Assembly: GCA_964439935.1 (NCBI GenBank)
Contig: CAYTPW010000001.1
Coordinates: forward strand, 186,001 to 250,000
Direction: 5' to 3'
From: JABMQW01 sp964439935
GTDB taxonomy: Bacteria > Fidelibacterota > Marinisomatia > Marinisomatales > TCS56
Length of the DNA: 64,000 nt
Part shown: piece by piece, positions 27,221 through 36,017 of the stretch
How positions within the stretch are numbered: position 1 is the stretch's first letter
How the letters are laid out: every line of letters starts with the position of its first letter
Notes under the pieces: generated by a model
The model's database searches: none
Seen by the model: only the letters and a program-made list of their open reading frames with translations
What the model was told of the DNA's origin: nothing
Translations under genes and position numbers: made by a program

Positions 27221-28249
27221 CTGGATACTAATAGAATAATCCTCATATTCGTAGAGGATTAACTGTTGCGGTACTTCCAGAATTTCCTCACTACTGATAG
27301 CACTTTCAAAATAATGCTCCTTTAAAACCCGGCGATCTTCATTGTATTCAAAGGTAACTCTGAGTTCCAGTTGATTGTCCGCACCATATTCTGTGATTTC
27401 ATTATTACTCTGATCATCATTATAAGCAGTGACAATTCGGAAAAGTCGGCCACCCTGACCATCATATTGAATCATTTCAGAAAATTTGTCTTGATGATTA
27501 TGAATAAATTCAGTTAGTACCTTTTTATCACCAATTACTATTATTTGCTTTTCACTCCTACCGGTTTTGGATTTCAGTGAATAAACATATTTCCATTCCA
27601 GCTGTCCGTTCGGTTGGTATAATAATGATCCGGTAAGTTTTCCGGCCGAATCATATTCCGATTTACGACGCAGCCGCCGGTCGGAATCATACCAGCGCTT
27701 CTCGATTATCTGTCCGCGATTATTATAGTAGTATTGAACTGTTTCAATGGTTGAATCGATGGCATTAAAGGTGCTTATTTGATAGATGTCCCCAAGATTA
27801 TTGTATTGTTTATTAATTTTCCTGAACAATGTATTGGTGCTATCAAACCAAGCCTTTTCCTGGCAATACCCCTGTGTATTGTAAAGGAAATTCTGGCGCC
27901 ATTGCATAGTATTTGTTGAATCAAACTGTCTGACAGCCAGTAATATGCCGGTTCGATCGTACAAATATGATTTGACCTCCATCAGCAGACCTGCTGAGTC
28001 CAGTACAGTACTATCAGTTATATTTCCCTGAAGATTATAGTCGATGCGGGTAATTTTTTCCAGTTCTTGATGGTAACCAACCGAATCCGGCACATATAGA
28101 TAGCAATATTTCTTAAGTGTTTTAAGCTTATTTTCGAGTGGCTTTTCACCAACAGAGTTGGCAGGCTTGAAAGCGCACAACGTCCCAGCCTGGCAGGTAA
28201 GGAAGGCAATCAACGCAATTAGAAAACGATATTCTTTTTTATGCTTCAA
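27212..28249 (-). CDS. Exported protein with YD/MORN-like repeats
   Basis: A 345-residue protein starting from a TTG that opens a convincing signal peptide (MKHKKEYRFLIALIAFLTCQAGTLC). The mature part has tandem units of about 20-25 residues with a DxxGxLxxxxxY wording, for example DYNLQGNITDSTVLDSAG, YNTQGYCQEKAWFDSTN and YNNRGQIIEKRWYDSDR. These resemble the YD/RHS or YwqK-type antitoxin repeats, which form extended beta-sheets. There is no toxin domain or T9SS tail. Probably a periplasmic or surface protein; function unknown. Confidence 0.7.
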   Translation of the reverse strand: MKHKKEYRFLIALIAFLTCQAGTLCAFKPANSVGEKPLENKLKTLKKYCYLYVPDSVGYHQELEKITRIDYNLQGNITDSTVLDSAGLLMEVKSYLYDRTGILLAVRQFDSTNTMQWRQNFLYNTQGYCQEKAWFDSTNTLFRKINKQYNNLGDIYQISTFNAIDSTIETVQYYYNNRGQIIEKRWYDSDRRLRRKSEYDSAGKLTGSLLYQPNGQLEWKYVYSLKSKTGRSEKQIIVIGDKKVLTEFIHNHQDKFSEMIQYDGQGGRLFRIVTAYNDDQSNNEITEYGADNQLELRVTFEYNEDRRVLKEHYFESAISSEEILEVPQQLILYEYEDYSISIQSN

Positions 28250-28324
28250 CGGATGACATCAAAACAGTTGTAGTTAACTATTCGAAATAACTACAAGATT
28301 TATGCCAGGAAAATCAACTATAGA

Positions 28325-30328
28325 TCATTTCAGATAAATAATTTTCCCGGCTGTCGTCCCGATTGTATTTTGTCCATTGAAGCTGGCCCGATAGATATAA
28401 ACTCCGCTGGATGTAGTTGGTGGAAAACGAAATCTGAAAACGGATTCGCCTGCTGTCATCGCCGCGTTTTTACTAAATAAATGCTGACCGTATAAATTAT
28501 AAATCTCAATTGAGAAAGCACCGATGCCGGGCGAGAAAATGGCAAAACTAATTTGATTGTTAAATGGATTGGGATAGACAGATTTTAGTTTAAATTGATT
28601 GGGTAGCAGGTCAGACACTGGATCAATTCCAACTACCGGATTGGTATTTTCAAAATAATGGAAAGTACCATCATAAGCGCCGATTGACAGATCCAGATCA
28701 CCGTCTCCATCCAGATCACCGAAAGCGGGGGTAGCGTTTTGGGAAACGGAAACAACAGAAAACAACTGCGAATTATCGGTCCAAGTCGGTGAAGGAATAG
28801 TACCGGTGTTCTCATAATATCTAAGGTCACCTGAAATACCACCCAGCAAAATGTCCAGATCTCCATCACTGTCATAATCTCCGACAGCTGGGGCACTATT
28901 ACTGGGACCGCTGACACCAGTGAAATAATCGGAAATTAATACAAATTCGGCTGATATAATTGTTCCCTGATTCTCAAAATAATGTAAATCACCACTATCA
29001 TTACTCACCACTACATCAAAATCGAGATCTGCATCCATGTCAGCAAAACGGGGAATCAGCCACCAACCGATATTGATGCCATTGAAATGGGAATTATTAA
29101 GTGTGAATTGTGAGCCGTTATTATCATAAAAATATAACGAACCACCCACATCACCCATTAACAGTTCAGGATTCCCGTCATCATTCAGATCACCGACGGT
29201 CACCGAAGAATAAATCGAGAGGTCGATGCTGCTGAAATCAGAATGGTCCGCTTCCCAGGCTGGTGATGTTACCGTTCCAGTATTGCGGTAATACTTTATA
29301 CCACCGAAGTTGAATCCAGTGATCAAATCAAGATCAATGTCACCGTCAAAATCATAAAGAAATGGATTGCTGGCTCCACCGACATCGATAATACCACCGA
29401 AAACGGAAGTATTTTCTGACCACACTGGAACAGTCGCTGTTCCCGTATTGATAAAATATTGGAGCGGACCGCCATAATGTCCATAAATGAGGTCTTCAAT
29501 TCCATCTCCGCTTAGGTCCACCAAGCAGGGCGTGGTAAAGTAATGGTTCAATGCTAATCCAGCACAATAAGTTGCATCATATATCCATTGAGGATTTTGC
29601 GGGGTACCGCTGTTGAAATAAAAATAAATTGTGAGATCATCGCGACCAATGACCAAATCCCAATCGTCGTCGCCATCAGGATCCGAAAGGCAAGGATAAG
29701 CGTACAGACCAACATCGATTCCAGGAGATATTACACTGGTTTCACTATACGCCGGTACTGCGGTGGTACCGATATTCAGATAATATTTAATCGAACCGCT
29801 TTCGCTCAATCCGATCAGGAGATCGATTGTGCCGTCACCATTCAAATCAGCCAGAGTGGGTACCGGGTACAAGCCGACATTGAGAAGCGCGAACAGCAGG
29901 CTATCCCTGGTAAAAACTGGATTAGTCACGCTACCGGTATTTTCGAAATAGGTCAGGCCGGTATACCCACCGGTGATTAGATCCATGTCCCCATCTCCAT
30001 CCATATCAGCTGCAGCACCGATTTCGGCTTCCAGTGCTGTGATTCCGTGGGTTACGAAATCAGTTACGGCAAATTGAGGATTGGTCACAGAACCGGTATT
30101 TTGTAGAAAAATTAAACCTACGTCGGTTCCCCCAAGGATCAGGTCGTAATCACTGTCTCCATCCAGATCAGCGAACCGCGGCGCAGAGAAAGTTACTGAT
30201 GGCACTCCGCTGGCATTGAATACGGCATCGTTTTGTACCCAGTTTTGAGCGCTAACATTAGGAGCGCTAACGTTCAGGATAATTATTAAAACAAACCAAT
30301 TAGCAGGATGATTAAATTGATTGATCAT
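28325..30328 (-). CDS. FG-GAP/VCBS repeat protein with T9SS sorting domain
   Basis: A 667-residue exported protein. A signal peptide (to about residue 27) is followed by ten FG-GAP/VCBS units with the calcium-binding core DxDGDGDxDLxxGG, for example FADLDGDSDYDLILGG, AADMDGDGDMDLITGG and FGDLDGDGDLDLSIGA, spaced about 50 residues apart as in a seven-bladed-propeller-type fold. The last 80 residues are a T9SS sorting domain (YPNPFNNQ, then GVYIYRASF and KIIYLK). It is probably surface-attached or released, stabilised by Ca2+, in adhesion or polymer binding. It is preceded by a hairpin at 30394. Confidence 0.88.
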   Translation of the reverse strand: MINQFNHPANWFVLIIILNVSAPNVSAQNWVQNDAVFNASGVPSVTFSAPRFADLDGDSDYDLILGGTDVGLIFLQNTGSVTNPQFAVTDFVTHGITALEAEIGAAADMDGDGDMDLITGGYTGLTYFENTGSVTNPVFTRDSLLFALLNVGLYPVPTLADLNGDGTIDLLIGLSESGSIKYYLNIGTTAVPAYSETSVISPGIDVGLYAYPCLSDPDGDDDWDLVIGRDDLTIYFYFNSGTPQNPQWIYDATYCAGLALNHYFTTPCLVDLSGDGIEDLIYGHYGGPLQYFINTGTATVPVWSENTSVFGGIIDVGGASNPFLYDFDGDIDLDLITGFNFGGIKYYRNTGTVTSPAWEADHSDFSSIDLSIYSSVTVGDLNDDGNPELLMGDVGGSLYFYDNNGSQFTLNNSHFNGINIGWWLIPRFADMDADLDFDVVVSNDSGDLHYFENQGTIISAEFVLISDYFTGVSGPSNSAPAVGDYDSDGDLDILLGGISGDLRYYENTGTIPSPTWTDNSQLFSVVSVSQNATPAFGDLDGDGDLDLSIGAYDGTFHYFENTNPVVGIDPVSDLLPNQFKLKSVYPNPFNNQISFAIFSPGIGAFSIEIYNLYGQHLFSKNAAMTAGESVFRFRFPPTTSSGVYIYRASFNGQNTIGTTAGKIIYLK

Positions 30329-30393
30329 ATTAATTATAATTTATCTCCCGGTTGAATAGAAGACCAGGATTAAAACTTTGAATAGATTGAATT

Positions 30394-30420
30394 GGTGGGA
30401 TCTTGATATGAGATCCCACC
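30394..30420 (-). terminator. Perfect 10-bp hairpin between two envelope genes
   Basis: GGTGGGATCT and AGATCCCACC pair perfectly around a 7-base loop, 20 bp after the stop of the gene at 30441. No T-run follows on either strand, so it may be an intergenic processing or mRNA-stabilising stem rather than a true terminator. Confidence 0.5.
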
Positions 30421-30440
30421 GTATTCAGGAATAAATAAGA

Positions 30441-31043
30441 CTAGAAACTACCGAATTTGAATGAGAGCACACCGGATGGTCCTGATAGGTAATTATCATC
30501 AATGGTCGTTTGTTCTACACCAGTCACATGCCGATAACTCAGACCAAAACCCATCCTGAACCATTTAGTTACGTTTAGTATCAGATTAACACTAGGTTCG
30601 ATCACAAAGACTTGATCGTGCCGTTGATCGTAATCCCAATCACGATTCATATGACCGTCAAAAATACTTTCCCGGTAACCTATAGCGCCGCCGCCAATCA
30701 GGCTGTTGATTGAAAAGTGCATCATTCTATTGGAAACCAGAATCAAGCCCAGCTCAAACCCGCCATACCCAAAGTCCAGATATTGTGTTGTATCACTATT
30801 ATCATACAGGACAGGAATATCGTTGACCAGACCATAACCACCGCCACCGATTGTAATCGCATGGCCAATAATCCAACCGCCACGACCACCTACTAAAAGA
30901 CCAAGGTCATTATCAAACTGACTTAGCTTTAAAACAGGGCCACCAAATCCGCCGTGCGTGGTAACACCGCTAACCAAAACCTGCTCCTGGGCAAATATTG
31001 AACCGGTAAAAACTATCAACATAATTAGCAGTAATTTTTTCAT
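30441..31043 (-). CDS. Probable outer-membrane beta-barrel protein
   Basis: A 200-residue protein with a signal peptide (MKKLLLIMLIVFTGSIFAQ). The ATG at 31043 is preferred to one two codons upstream because GGAG lies eight bases ahead. The mature part is Gly-rich with alternating aromatic strands (GGFELGLILVSNRMMHFSI, WFRMGFGLSYRHV) and ends GVLSFKFGSF with terminal Phe, the outer-membrane barrel signature. It is also found beside a candidate operator at 31083. No specific family is recognised. Confidence 0.7.
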   Translation of the reverse strand: MKKLLLIMLIVFTGSIFAQEQVLVSGVTTHGGFGGPVLKLSQFDNDLGLLVGGRGGWIIGHAITIGGGGYGLVNDIPVLYDNSDTTQYLDFGYGGFELGLILVSNRMMHFSINSLIGGGAIGYRESIFDGHMNRDWDYDQRHDQVFVIEPSVNLILNVTKWFRMGFGLSYRHVTGVEQTTIDDNYLSGPSGVLSFKFGSF

Positions 31044-31082
31044 TATCATAACTCCTTTTTGAAATCTGTATTATTGATATTT

Positions 31083-31106
31083 AAATGGATAATCTTTAAT
31101 CCATTT
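31083..31106. promoter_or_regulatory. Inverted repeat, possible operator
   Basis: AAATGGAT and ATCCATTT form a perfect 8-bp inverted repeat with an 8-bp spacer, 40 bp before the start of the barrel protein at 31043. Symmetry and position suggest an operator; no regulator is linked to it and no second copy was recognised in the window. Confidence 0.3.
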
Positions 31107-31235
31107 GGCAATCAGACATAGCATTATAAACTTGGTTGTCACGGATCGATGATAATAATAAATCACTACTCCCGGATTTGATAAAGATCACAAACCATAT
31201 TCACCGACAGCTACCTGCTGCAAGGTAAAAAATTA

Positions 31236-31802
31236 TTATTTCATCCCGTTCCATTCCCCAGCGTTAAAATCATCGACGAATACTTTCCGGTCTTCATCCC
31301 CTTTAATCTCTTCTTCCGCTTCTTCGGCAAGTTCGATATATTTTTGTGCCACCTGCCGGTTGCCGGCAATGGCATTGGCTCTGGCAACGCATTCATAGGC
31401 AAAGGCCTGATCATAATCCTGCATTTGATCCGGGTTCTGCACCGTCAGTTCCAGACAACGATTGGCATGTCGTAGTGCGGCTGCATAATGTCCAAGGATT
31501 GTATACACCCGGGCTACCTGCCATTCACCGCGCTGATGATTTACAGCTGTACCAACTTGCATCCATAAATAGCAGGAAGCATGGGCGGCATGAATCATAA
31601 CCTCATCATCCTCAGGTGTACGATCCGTTTTTTCCATCAAATCCCAAACCGAATTAAAATACATTTTAGCCAGTTTTTTCTGGGCTTGTTGCAGACTGTA
31701 AGTTGTTTCGTCAGCTGACATAGTGCCCTCCTGTTGCGTGTGGATGCTTAAAGGTAAACATGCTAATATCAAAAAGACAGAAATTTCTGAAATATGCTTC
31801 AA
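31236..31802 (-). CDS. Exported helical repeat (TPR-like) protein
   Basis: A 188-residue protein starting from TTG, which opens a signal peptide (MKHISEISVFLILACLPLSIHT). The body is a run of paired helices (HAAHASCYLWMQVG, VARVYTILGHYAAALRHANRCLELTVQ, AYECVARANAIAGNRQVAQKYIELAEEAEEEI) that fits tetratricopeptide repeats, ending with an acidic tail. It is likely a periplasmic scaffold. No further function is evident. Neighbours are unrelated envelope genes on the same strand. Confidence 0.7.
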   Translation of the reverse strand: MKHISEISVFLILACLPLSIHTQQEGTMSADETTYSLQQAQKKLAKMYFNSVWDLMEKTDRTPEDDEVMIHAAHASCYLWMQVGTAVNHQRGEWQVARVYTILGHYAAALRHANRCLELTVQNPDQMQDYDQAFAYECVARANAIAGNRQVAQKYIELAEEAEEEIKGDEDRKVFVDDFNAGEWNGMK

Positions 31803-31880
31803 GGTTCCAGCTTTGATTTATTTAATGAAACAGACGAGTGGTACTAAATTTATGAGTGGAAAATTCGCGTATATTAATCG

Positions 31881-32051
31881 TTAGCTGTCTTCCGACTTCT
31901 CATCTCGCGGTGAGAACAGAAGTCCAATAGCAGCGCCGAGCGGTAAACCTATTCCCCCGCCTATCGCAATGCTTTCCAATGCTACGCCTATACCTGCACC
32001 AAGGGCTATTCCAATGCCAACCCAAAAAGGTAGATTGCGGATAGTACTCAT
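31881..32051 (-). CDS. Small Gly-rich membrane protein
   Basis: A 56-residue protein consisting of one long Gly/Ala/Ile-rich hydrophobic stretch (residues about 8-46) and an acidic tail (DEKSEDS). The Gly-x-Gly periodicity resembles glycine-zipper membrane proteins. The ATG at 32051 is preferred; a TTG 11 codons upstream is possible. No family is recognised. Such glycine-zipper peptides are usually single- or double-pass inner-membrane proteins. Confidence 0.55.
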   Translation of the reverse strand: MSTIRNLPFWVGIGIALGAGIGVALESIAIGGGIGLPLGAAIGLLFSPRDEKSEDS

Positions 32052-32158
32052 TTTGGATTCCCGATTATTTGTTTGTTGTTCCAAAGAGATCTTACCTTCC
32101 AGAGTTTATTTGATAATACCGTTCTGTGCCGCCCAACTCTGGTTTATGTCGAACATAA

Positions 32159-32551
32159 TCAGGGCAGACCCAATTCATGAACAATCCGGTGTTCATCTAC
32201 CCACAAACCAATCAGTTTGACATCGGGATATTTTTTCTTCAAAAAATTAATGCTTTTTTCAATCTGCATTACTTGGACATCTTTCAATTCCGGATTACCG
32301 GCACAATCGTTATGACCGACAATGGCTATTAGTCGCGAGCCGTGTCTATTAACTGAAATATCGATCCGCAGAAGAATATTGTTCAAAATTGCTGTGTCTT
32401 GTCCTTCAGCGATTATTTTGATTGGACCCGGCTCGGTGATGTTGTCTACAAATTTCGCTTGATATTGATCGCGGAGATAATTGATGACCGGCAACTGGAT
32501 TCGGCCGTCCATGCAGTTTATTGTTGTGCAAAATCGCACGTTAAATCCCAA
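32159..32551 (-). CDS. Minimal beta-carbonic-anhydrase-like protein
   Basis: A 130-residue protein that keeps the zinc-site motifs of beta-carbonic anhydrases: C13-M-D15-G-R17 (the C-x-D-x-R dyad) and H80-N-D-C83 (H-x-x-C), with the usual separation and an intervening GQDTAILNNILLRID helix. Known beta-enzymes are about 170-230 residues; the N-terminal arm helices and C-terminal region are missing here. It could be a carbonic anhydrase or a related zinc protein acting on another small molecule. The start is a TTG, or the GTG four codons later. No partner gene is evident beside it. Confidence 0.7.
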   Translation of the reverse strand: MGFNVRFCTTINCMDGRIQLPVINYLRDQYQAKFVDNITEPGPIKIIAEGQDTAILNNILLRIDISVNRHGSRLIAIVGHNDCAGNPELKDVQVMQIEKSINFLKKKYPDVKLIGLWVDEHRIVHELGLP

Positions 32552-32577
32552 TCGGTTTAAGTCATTTAATCATTGGA

Positions 32578-33057
32578 TTAATTTTCATCTGCAGCTTTTT
32601 CCCCCACCGATGGTGCGCTGATCCCCGTATCAAAGACGTATTTCCACTCACCGCCGGCCTGCTTGCGCCAGATCGATACATAATAACCATGGGATTGAGA
32701 CTCTTCTCCGGCTCCATCGGTCTTAGCAAAAGTCCATTTACCGAGTGTATACCCTAGGTCACCGGATGCGGCCAACTCTGCTTTATATGGTTCCCAGGTC
32801 AGAGTGGCGGCGGGATAATCGGCGAATAACTGTTTGATCTGTTCCCGTCCTTCAAAAGGATGGTGCTGATCGCGATAGATAACTGCATCATCCGCCATAT
32901 AATGTTCGAATGCTGTCGGAACACCAGCCTTAACTGACAGCGCAGAAAAAGCTCGATCCGCATCCATCAATAGCTTTTTTTCTTTTGCGATATCCATCGG
33001 ATCACCACAACCGGCTGTCATCAACAAAATGATTAGAAGTAACTTTATCCATGACAT
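32578..33057 (-). CDS. NTF2-like (SnoaL/DUF4440) lipoprotein
   Basis: A 159-residue protein with signal peptide MSWIKLLLIILLMTAGC ending in a lipobox, and GAGAT-type spacing upstream of the ATG at 33057. The mature domain reads as a DUF4440/SnoaL-like NTF2 fold: DRAFSALSVKAGVPTAFEHYM, EGREQIKQLFADYP, and a final WRKQAGGEWKYVFDTG. Such domains are small cone-shaped binders or enzymes; no active-site set can be assigned. It lies seven bases after the PH-domain gene, likely in one operon. Confidence 0.8.
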   Translation of the reverse strand: MSWIKLLLIILLMTAGCGDPMDIAKEKKLLMDADRAFSALSVKAGVPTAFEHYMADDAVIYRDQHHPFEGREQIKQLFADYPAATLTWEPYKAELAASGDLGYTLGKWTFAKTDGAGEESQSHGYYVSIWRKQAGGEWKYVFDTGISAPSVGEKAADEN

Positions 33058-33064
33058 GATATCT

Positions 33065-33664
33065 CTATTTGTTTTCCAGCGATTTACGAATTTTCCGTAG
33101 CTCAACCAGAATCTGAGATAACAAACTGGCGTTATCGGCATTTACTGGTTCAGCGGTAGTGACAGCTTCGCTGACCGGGTGCAATTGTTTTAATTTATCG
33201 CGTAATTGTTGATGTAGATTAGTATAATCGATTAAACCACTTAATTTACCTTCATAACCAGAGGCGTTCTGTGATTGCCCGGCCGTTTGAATACAAATTG
33301 AACCGATGCCCAACCAGCGGTCAAACAAGGTTCGCTGCAACATGAAATCGGTTACTGCCCGGTAGGGAATATTCTGCTGAACTTTAGTCAAAATACCTTT
33401 ATAATTCGTGATCCGGTCATCAGCAATCCGGTAAGAAAGATTTCTGATCCACAGCATAACCAGCGGGACGGTAATTAGCCACATCAGCACTATCAGGCCA
33501 ATGGTAATTAATCCGACCAGGAATTGAGTTGAAATGGGTAAATATCCATCAACAATTCGAATCAGCAGTAAAATACAACCTGCCAGTAATACCGCTAGGA
33601 TGGAAATTGTTATTAAAATATACCACTGCTTAATAATTAGTTTACGATCTGGTATAATATCCAT
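33065..33664 (-). CDS. PH (bPH2/YdbS-like) domain membrane protein
   Basis: A 199-residue protein with two membrane helices (residues about 14-36 and 48-72) and a following bacterial PH domain: LSYRIADDRITNYKGILTKVQQNIPYRAVTDFMLQRTLFDRWLGIGSICIQTAG has the wording of YdbS/bPH2 proteins. A coiled tail (LLSQILVELRKIRKSL) ends it. A GGAG Shine-Dalgarno lies eight bases before the ATG. YdbS/YdbT-type proteins are linked to envelope stress or membrane lipid tasks. It is upstream of the NTF2-like lipoprotein gene. Confidence 0.85.
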   Translation of the reverse strand: MDIIPDRKLIIKQWYILITISILAVLLAGCILLLIRIVDGYLPISTQFLVGLITIGLIVLMWLITVPLVMLWIRNLSYRIADDRITNYKGILTKVQQNIPYRAVTDFMLQRTLFDRWLGIGSICIQTAGQSQNASGYEGKLSGLIDYTNLHQQLRDKLKQLHPVSEAVTTAEPVNADNASLLSQILVELRKIRKSLENK

Positions 33665-33680
33665 TTTATTTCTCCGTGCA

Positions 33681-34457
33681 TTAAATTTTTAGAATTCCTT
33701 CCAGGTATTTTACCGCCTGGCCAGCGATCAATGTCCTTTCACCGGCAGCAGTACAGAATAATTCACCTCCGCGTTTGGATATTTGCCGGGCGGTTAAATT
33801 ACTTTTTCCCAGGCGTTGTGACCAGTACGGCATCAGTACACAATGCGCCGAGCCGGTCACCGGGTCCTCCGGAATACCGAGTGCCGGTACAAAAAAGCGT
33901 GATACAAAGTCACAGTCTTTACCGGGAGCGGTGGCGATTATTCCCCTGGGAAATTGAGTGAACTTTTCCATATTGGGATCCAGATTTTGCACTTCTGCCT
34001 CAGATGCGTAAACAGCCATATAATCTCCCGCTTGGAATACCTCCTGGGGATTTTCGCCTAATCCAAGTAACAGTTCTTCAGGTGGCTGGCAGGGTTTGGG
34101 GGAGCGGGTTGGAAAGTCCAGTACCAGGCGGTCAGCTTCCCGGATGACCCGTAGAGGACCGCTTTTAGATTGAAATAAAATTACATCACCCTTATAGCCC
34201 AGTTCATTAAATATCACATAGGCACTGGCCAGCGTTGCATGACCGCATAGATCTACCTCCGTTACAGGGGTAAACCAGCGTAGATCGAAATGATCCTGCT
34301 TGGGAATGAAATAAGCGGTTTCTGATAGATTGTTCTCCGCAGCAATTGCCAATAAGATATCATCAGACAACCATTCTTTCAGAGGACAGACACCGGCCGG
34401 ATTTCCCTTGAATACTTGACTGGTGAAGGCATCGATTTGGTAATAAGGTATATGCAC
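33681..34457 (-). CDS. PhzF-family isomerase/epimerase-like protein
   Basis: A 258-residue protein of the diaminopimelate-epimerase-like PhzF fold. Typical parts are IPYYQIDAFTSQVFKGNPAGVC, AAENNLSETAYFI (with the catalytic Glu), DLCGHATLASA and EDPVTGSAHCVLMPYW. The start is a GTG with GGAG upstream. Family members isomerise phenazine precursors or unknown small acids; no phenazine genes are nearby, so the substrate is open. It is cytosolic. It stands next to the Cu/Zn permease gene, which is probably unrelated. Confidence 0.9.
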   Translation of the reverse strand: MHIPYYQIDAFTSQVFKGNPAGVCPLKEWLSDDILLAIAAENNLSETAYFIPKQDHFDLRWFTPVTEVDLCGHATLASAYVIFNELGYKGDVILFQSKSGPLRVIREADRLVLDFPTRSPKPCQPPEELLLGLGENPQEVFQAGDYMAVYASEAEVQNLDPNMEKFTQFPRGIIATAPGKDCDFVSRFFVPALGIPEDPVTGSAHCVLMPYWSQRLGKSNLTARQISKRGGELFCTAAGERTLIAGQAVKYLEGILKI

Positions 34458-34542
34458 AGCTAATTATTTCTCCACATCTAATGCCGCTAATATAACTTTC
34501 AGCACGCGGCCGCGACAACACAAACCGCCTGGGTATAGCCGG

Positions 34543-35817
34543 TCAGGTTTTTTGGGCGCTATATCCGATTGAATCGATGGCGGCCACAATTTTGGTATCG
34601 TTAAAACCTTTACCTTTAACCTGTAATATCCCTTTATCCAGATCAACAATGGCTGTATCAACTCCATCAATTTCTTCGGTCACACGCTTCACACTCATGG
34701 CACAATGACTGCAGGTCATGCCGGTTATTTTATAGATCTGCAATTCGGTATCCATAGAAATAGTTACCGCTTCTGTCTCAGCAGACTTTGGTTTATATAA
34801 ATAGGAATAGATTACTACTCCAATTAATACTATAGCAGATATATGAGCAAACATTGTGATTGATTCAGCACCGTGGACATGATCAGTTATCGTTGGTATT
34901 GCTGTTTTTACCACCGGTATCAACCAGTTTAATAATAATCCACTTGCGACTGCGCTGACTGCCACTGTTGTCAGGTAAATGCCAGCGGTCTTTTTTCCCA
35001 ATACTTTCATGATCGTAGTAAATGTGGCGGCGTTGGTGGCTGGTCCGGCTACCAGAAAAGCGAGAGCAGCGCCGGGTGAAGCACCCATATGGATGAAGCC
35101 AGCAGCGATCGGTACGGAAGCGGTAGCGCAAACATAGACTGGAACGCCGGCAGCCATTAATATCAGAATTGAAACAATCCCACCGCCGATTAATCCACCA
35201 AGGTAATCAGGGGGTACGATTGCGGCCATTGCCCCGGCAATTAGAATACCAATTAACAGCGCGGAACCAATATCCTTGGGTAGGCTGATGAAACCGTATT
35301 TCAGGATGCGCGCGATTTTGCTGGGATTATCGGCATCCTCACAACTGTCACATTCACAATTTTCTTCAGTTGAGGTTGATCCGACATCCGGCGTAGAATT
35401 TTCCTCAATCAATTGAACGGCTGCTCCGCCAACAATGCCGGTAAATAGAGCGACCACCGGCCGGAAAATCGCAAAAACAGGGCCTAATAGGGCATAAGTA
35501 ACCAGAATTGAGTCAACTCCGGTTTGTGGAGTTGAAAGTAAAAAAGATGTAGTGGCTGAGCGGCTGGCACCATGGCGGTAAATCCCGGTTGAGACTGGTA
35601 TTACGCCACAAGAACAAAGCGGCAGGGGCACTCCCAATAATGCCGCTTTAATAGCCGGTAGTAAGCCCCGTCCACCTAAGTGGCGCTCAACCCATTCGGG
35701 ATCGATATAAACCGAAAGGATACCGGCCACCAGGAATCCAAACAGCAGATAGGGACCCATCTGGGTCAATACTAACCAGGTTTCACTTAACAAATTTTTT
35801 AACAGGTCGTAAGGCAT
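34543..35817 (-). CDS. SO_0444-type Cu/Zn efflux permease fused to an HMA domain
   Basis: A 424-residue metal exporter. The permease part (residues about 1-320) has around eight helices in two repeats and the motif VPLPLCSCGVIPV with its Cys pair, the mark of the ArsP/SO_0444 permease family. A loop contains a Cys cluster, CECDSCED (about residues 144-151). A final heavy-metal-associated domain, about 65 residues, carries GMTCSHC and is expected to hand metal to the permease. It stands alone, without a metalloregulator nearby. Metal identity (Cu, Zn or As) is not settled by sequence. Confidence 0.88.
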   Translation of the reverse strand: MPYDLLKNLLSETWLVLTQMGPYLLFGFLVAGILSVYIDPEWVERHLGGRGLLPAIKAALLGVPLPLCSCGVIPVSTGIYRHGASRSATTSFLLSTPQTGVDSILVTYALLGPVFAIFRPVVALFTGIVGGAAVQLIEENSTPDVGSTSTEENCECDSCEDADNPSKIARILKYGFISLPKDIGSALLIGILIAGAMAAIVPPDYLGGLIGGGIVSILILMAAGVPVYVCATASVPIAAGFIHMGASPGAALAFLVAGPATNAATFTTIMKVLGKKTAGIYLTTVAVSAVASGLLLNWLIPVVKTAIPTITDHVHGAESITMFAHISAIVLIGVVIYSYLYKPKSAETEAVTISMDTELQIYKITGMTCSHCAMSVKRVTEEIDGVDTAIVDLDKGILQVKGKGFNDTKIVAAIDSIGYSAQKT

Positions 35818-36017
35818 AGAGTATTCTTTCTTTTCCTATCAATCGTCGTGGGCATTATAATGTTCCAACGAAATTAGCCGTTGTCACCCGCGGTAGGCAA
35901 TTGGATTATGTGATTAAATACTGAACTGATTCCCTGTAATCCGGAATAGAGTTTGCGCACTTTTGATTTGTGATCTTAAAAATACAGGCTAAATTATTAA
36001 TTGTGTTCGATTTGGAT

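Noticed and set aside
28325..30328. Repetitive DNA over 2 kb
   Set aside because: The repeats follow FG-GAP protein units with diverged codons and belong to one reading frame.
34464..34670. Open frame downstream of the Cu/Zn permease, on the same strand
   Set aside because: It overlaps the HMA domain out of frame and shows no family or ribosome site.
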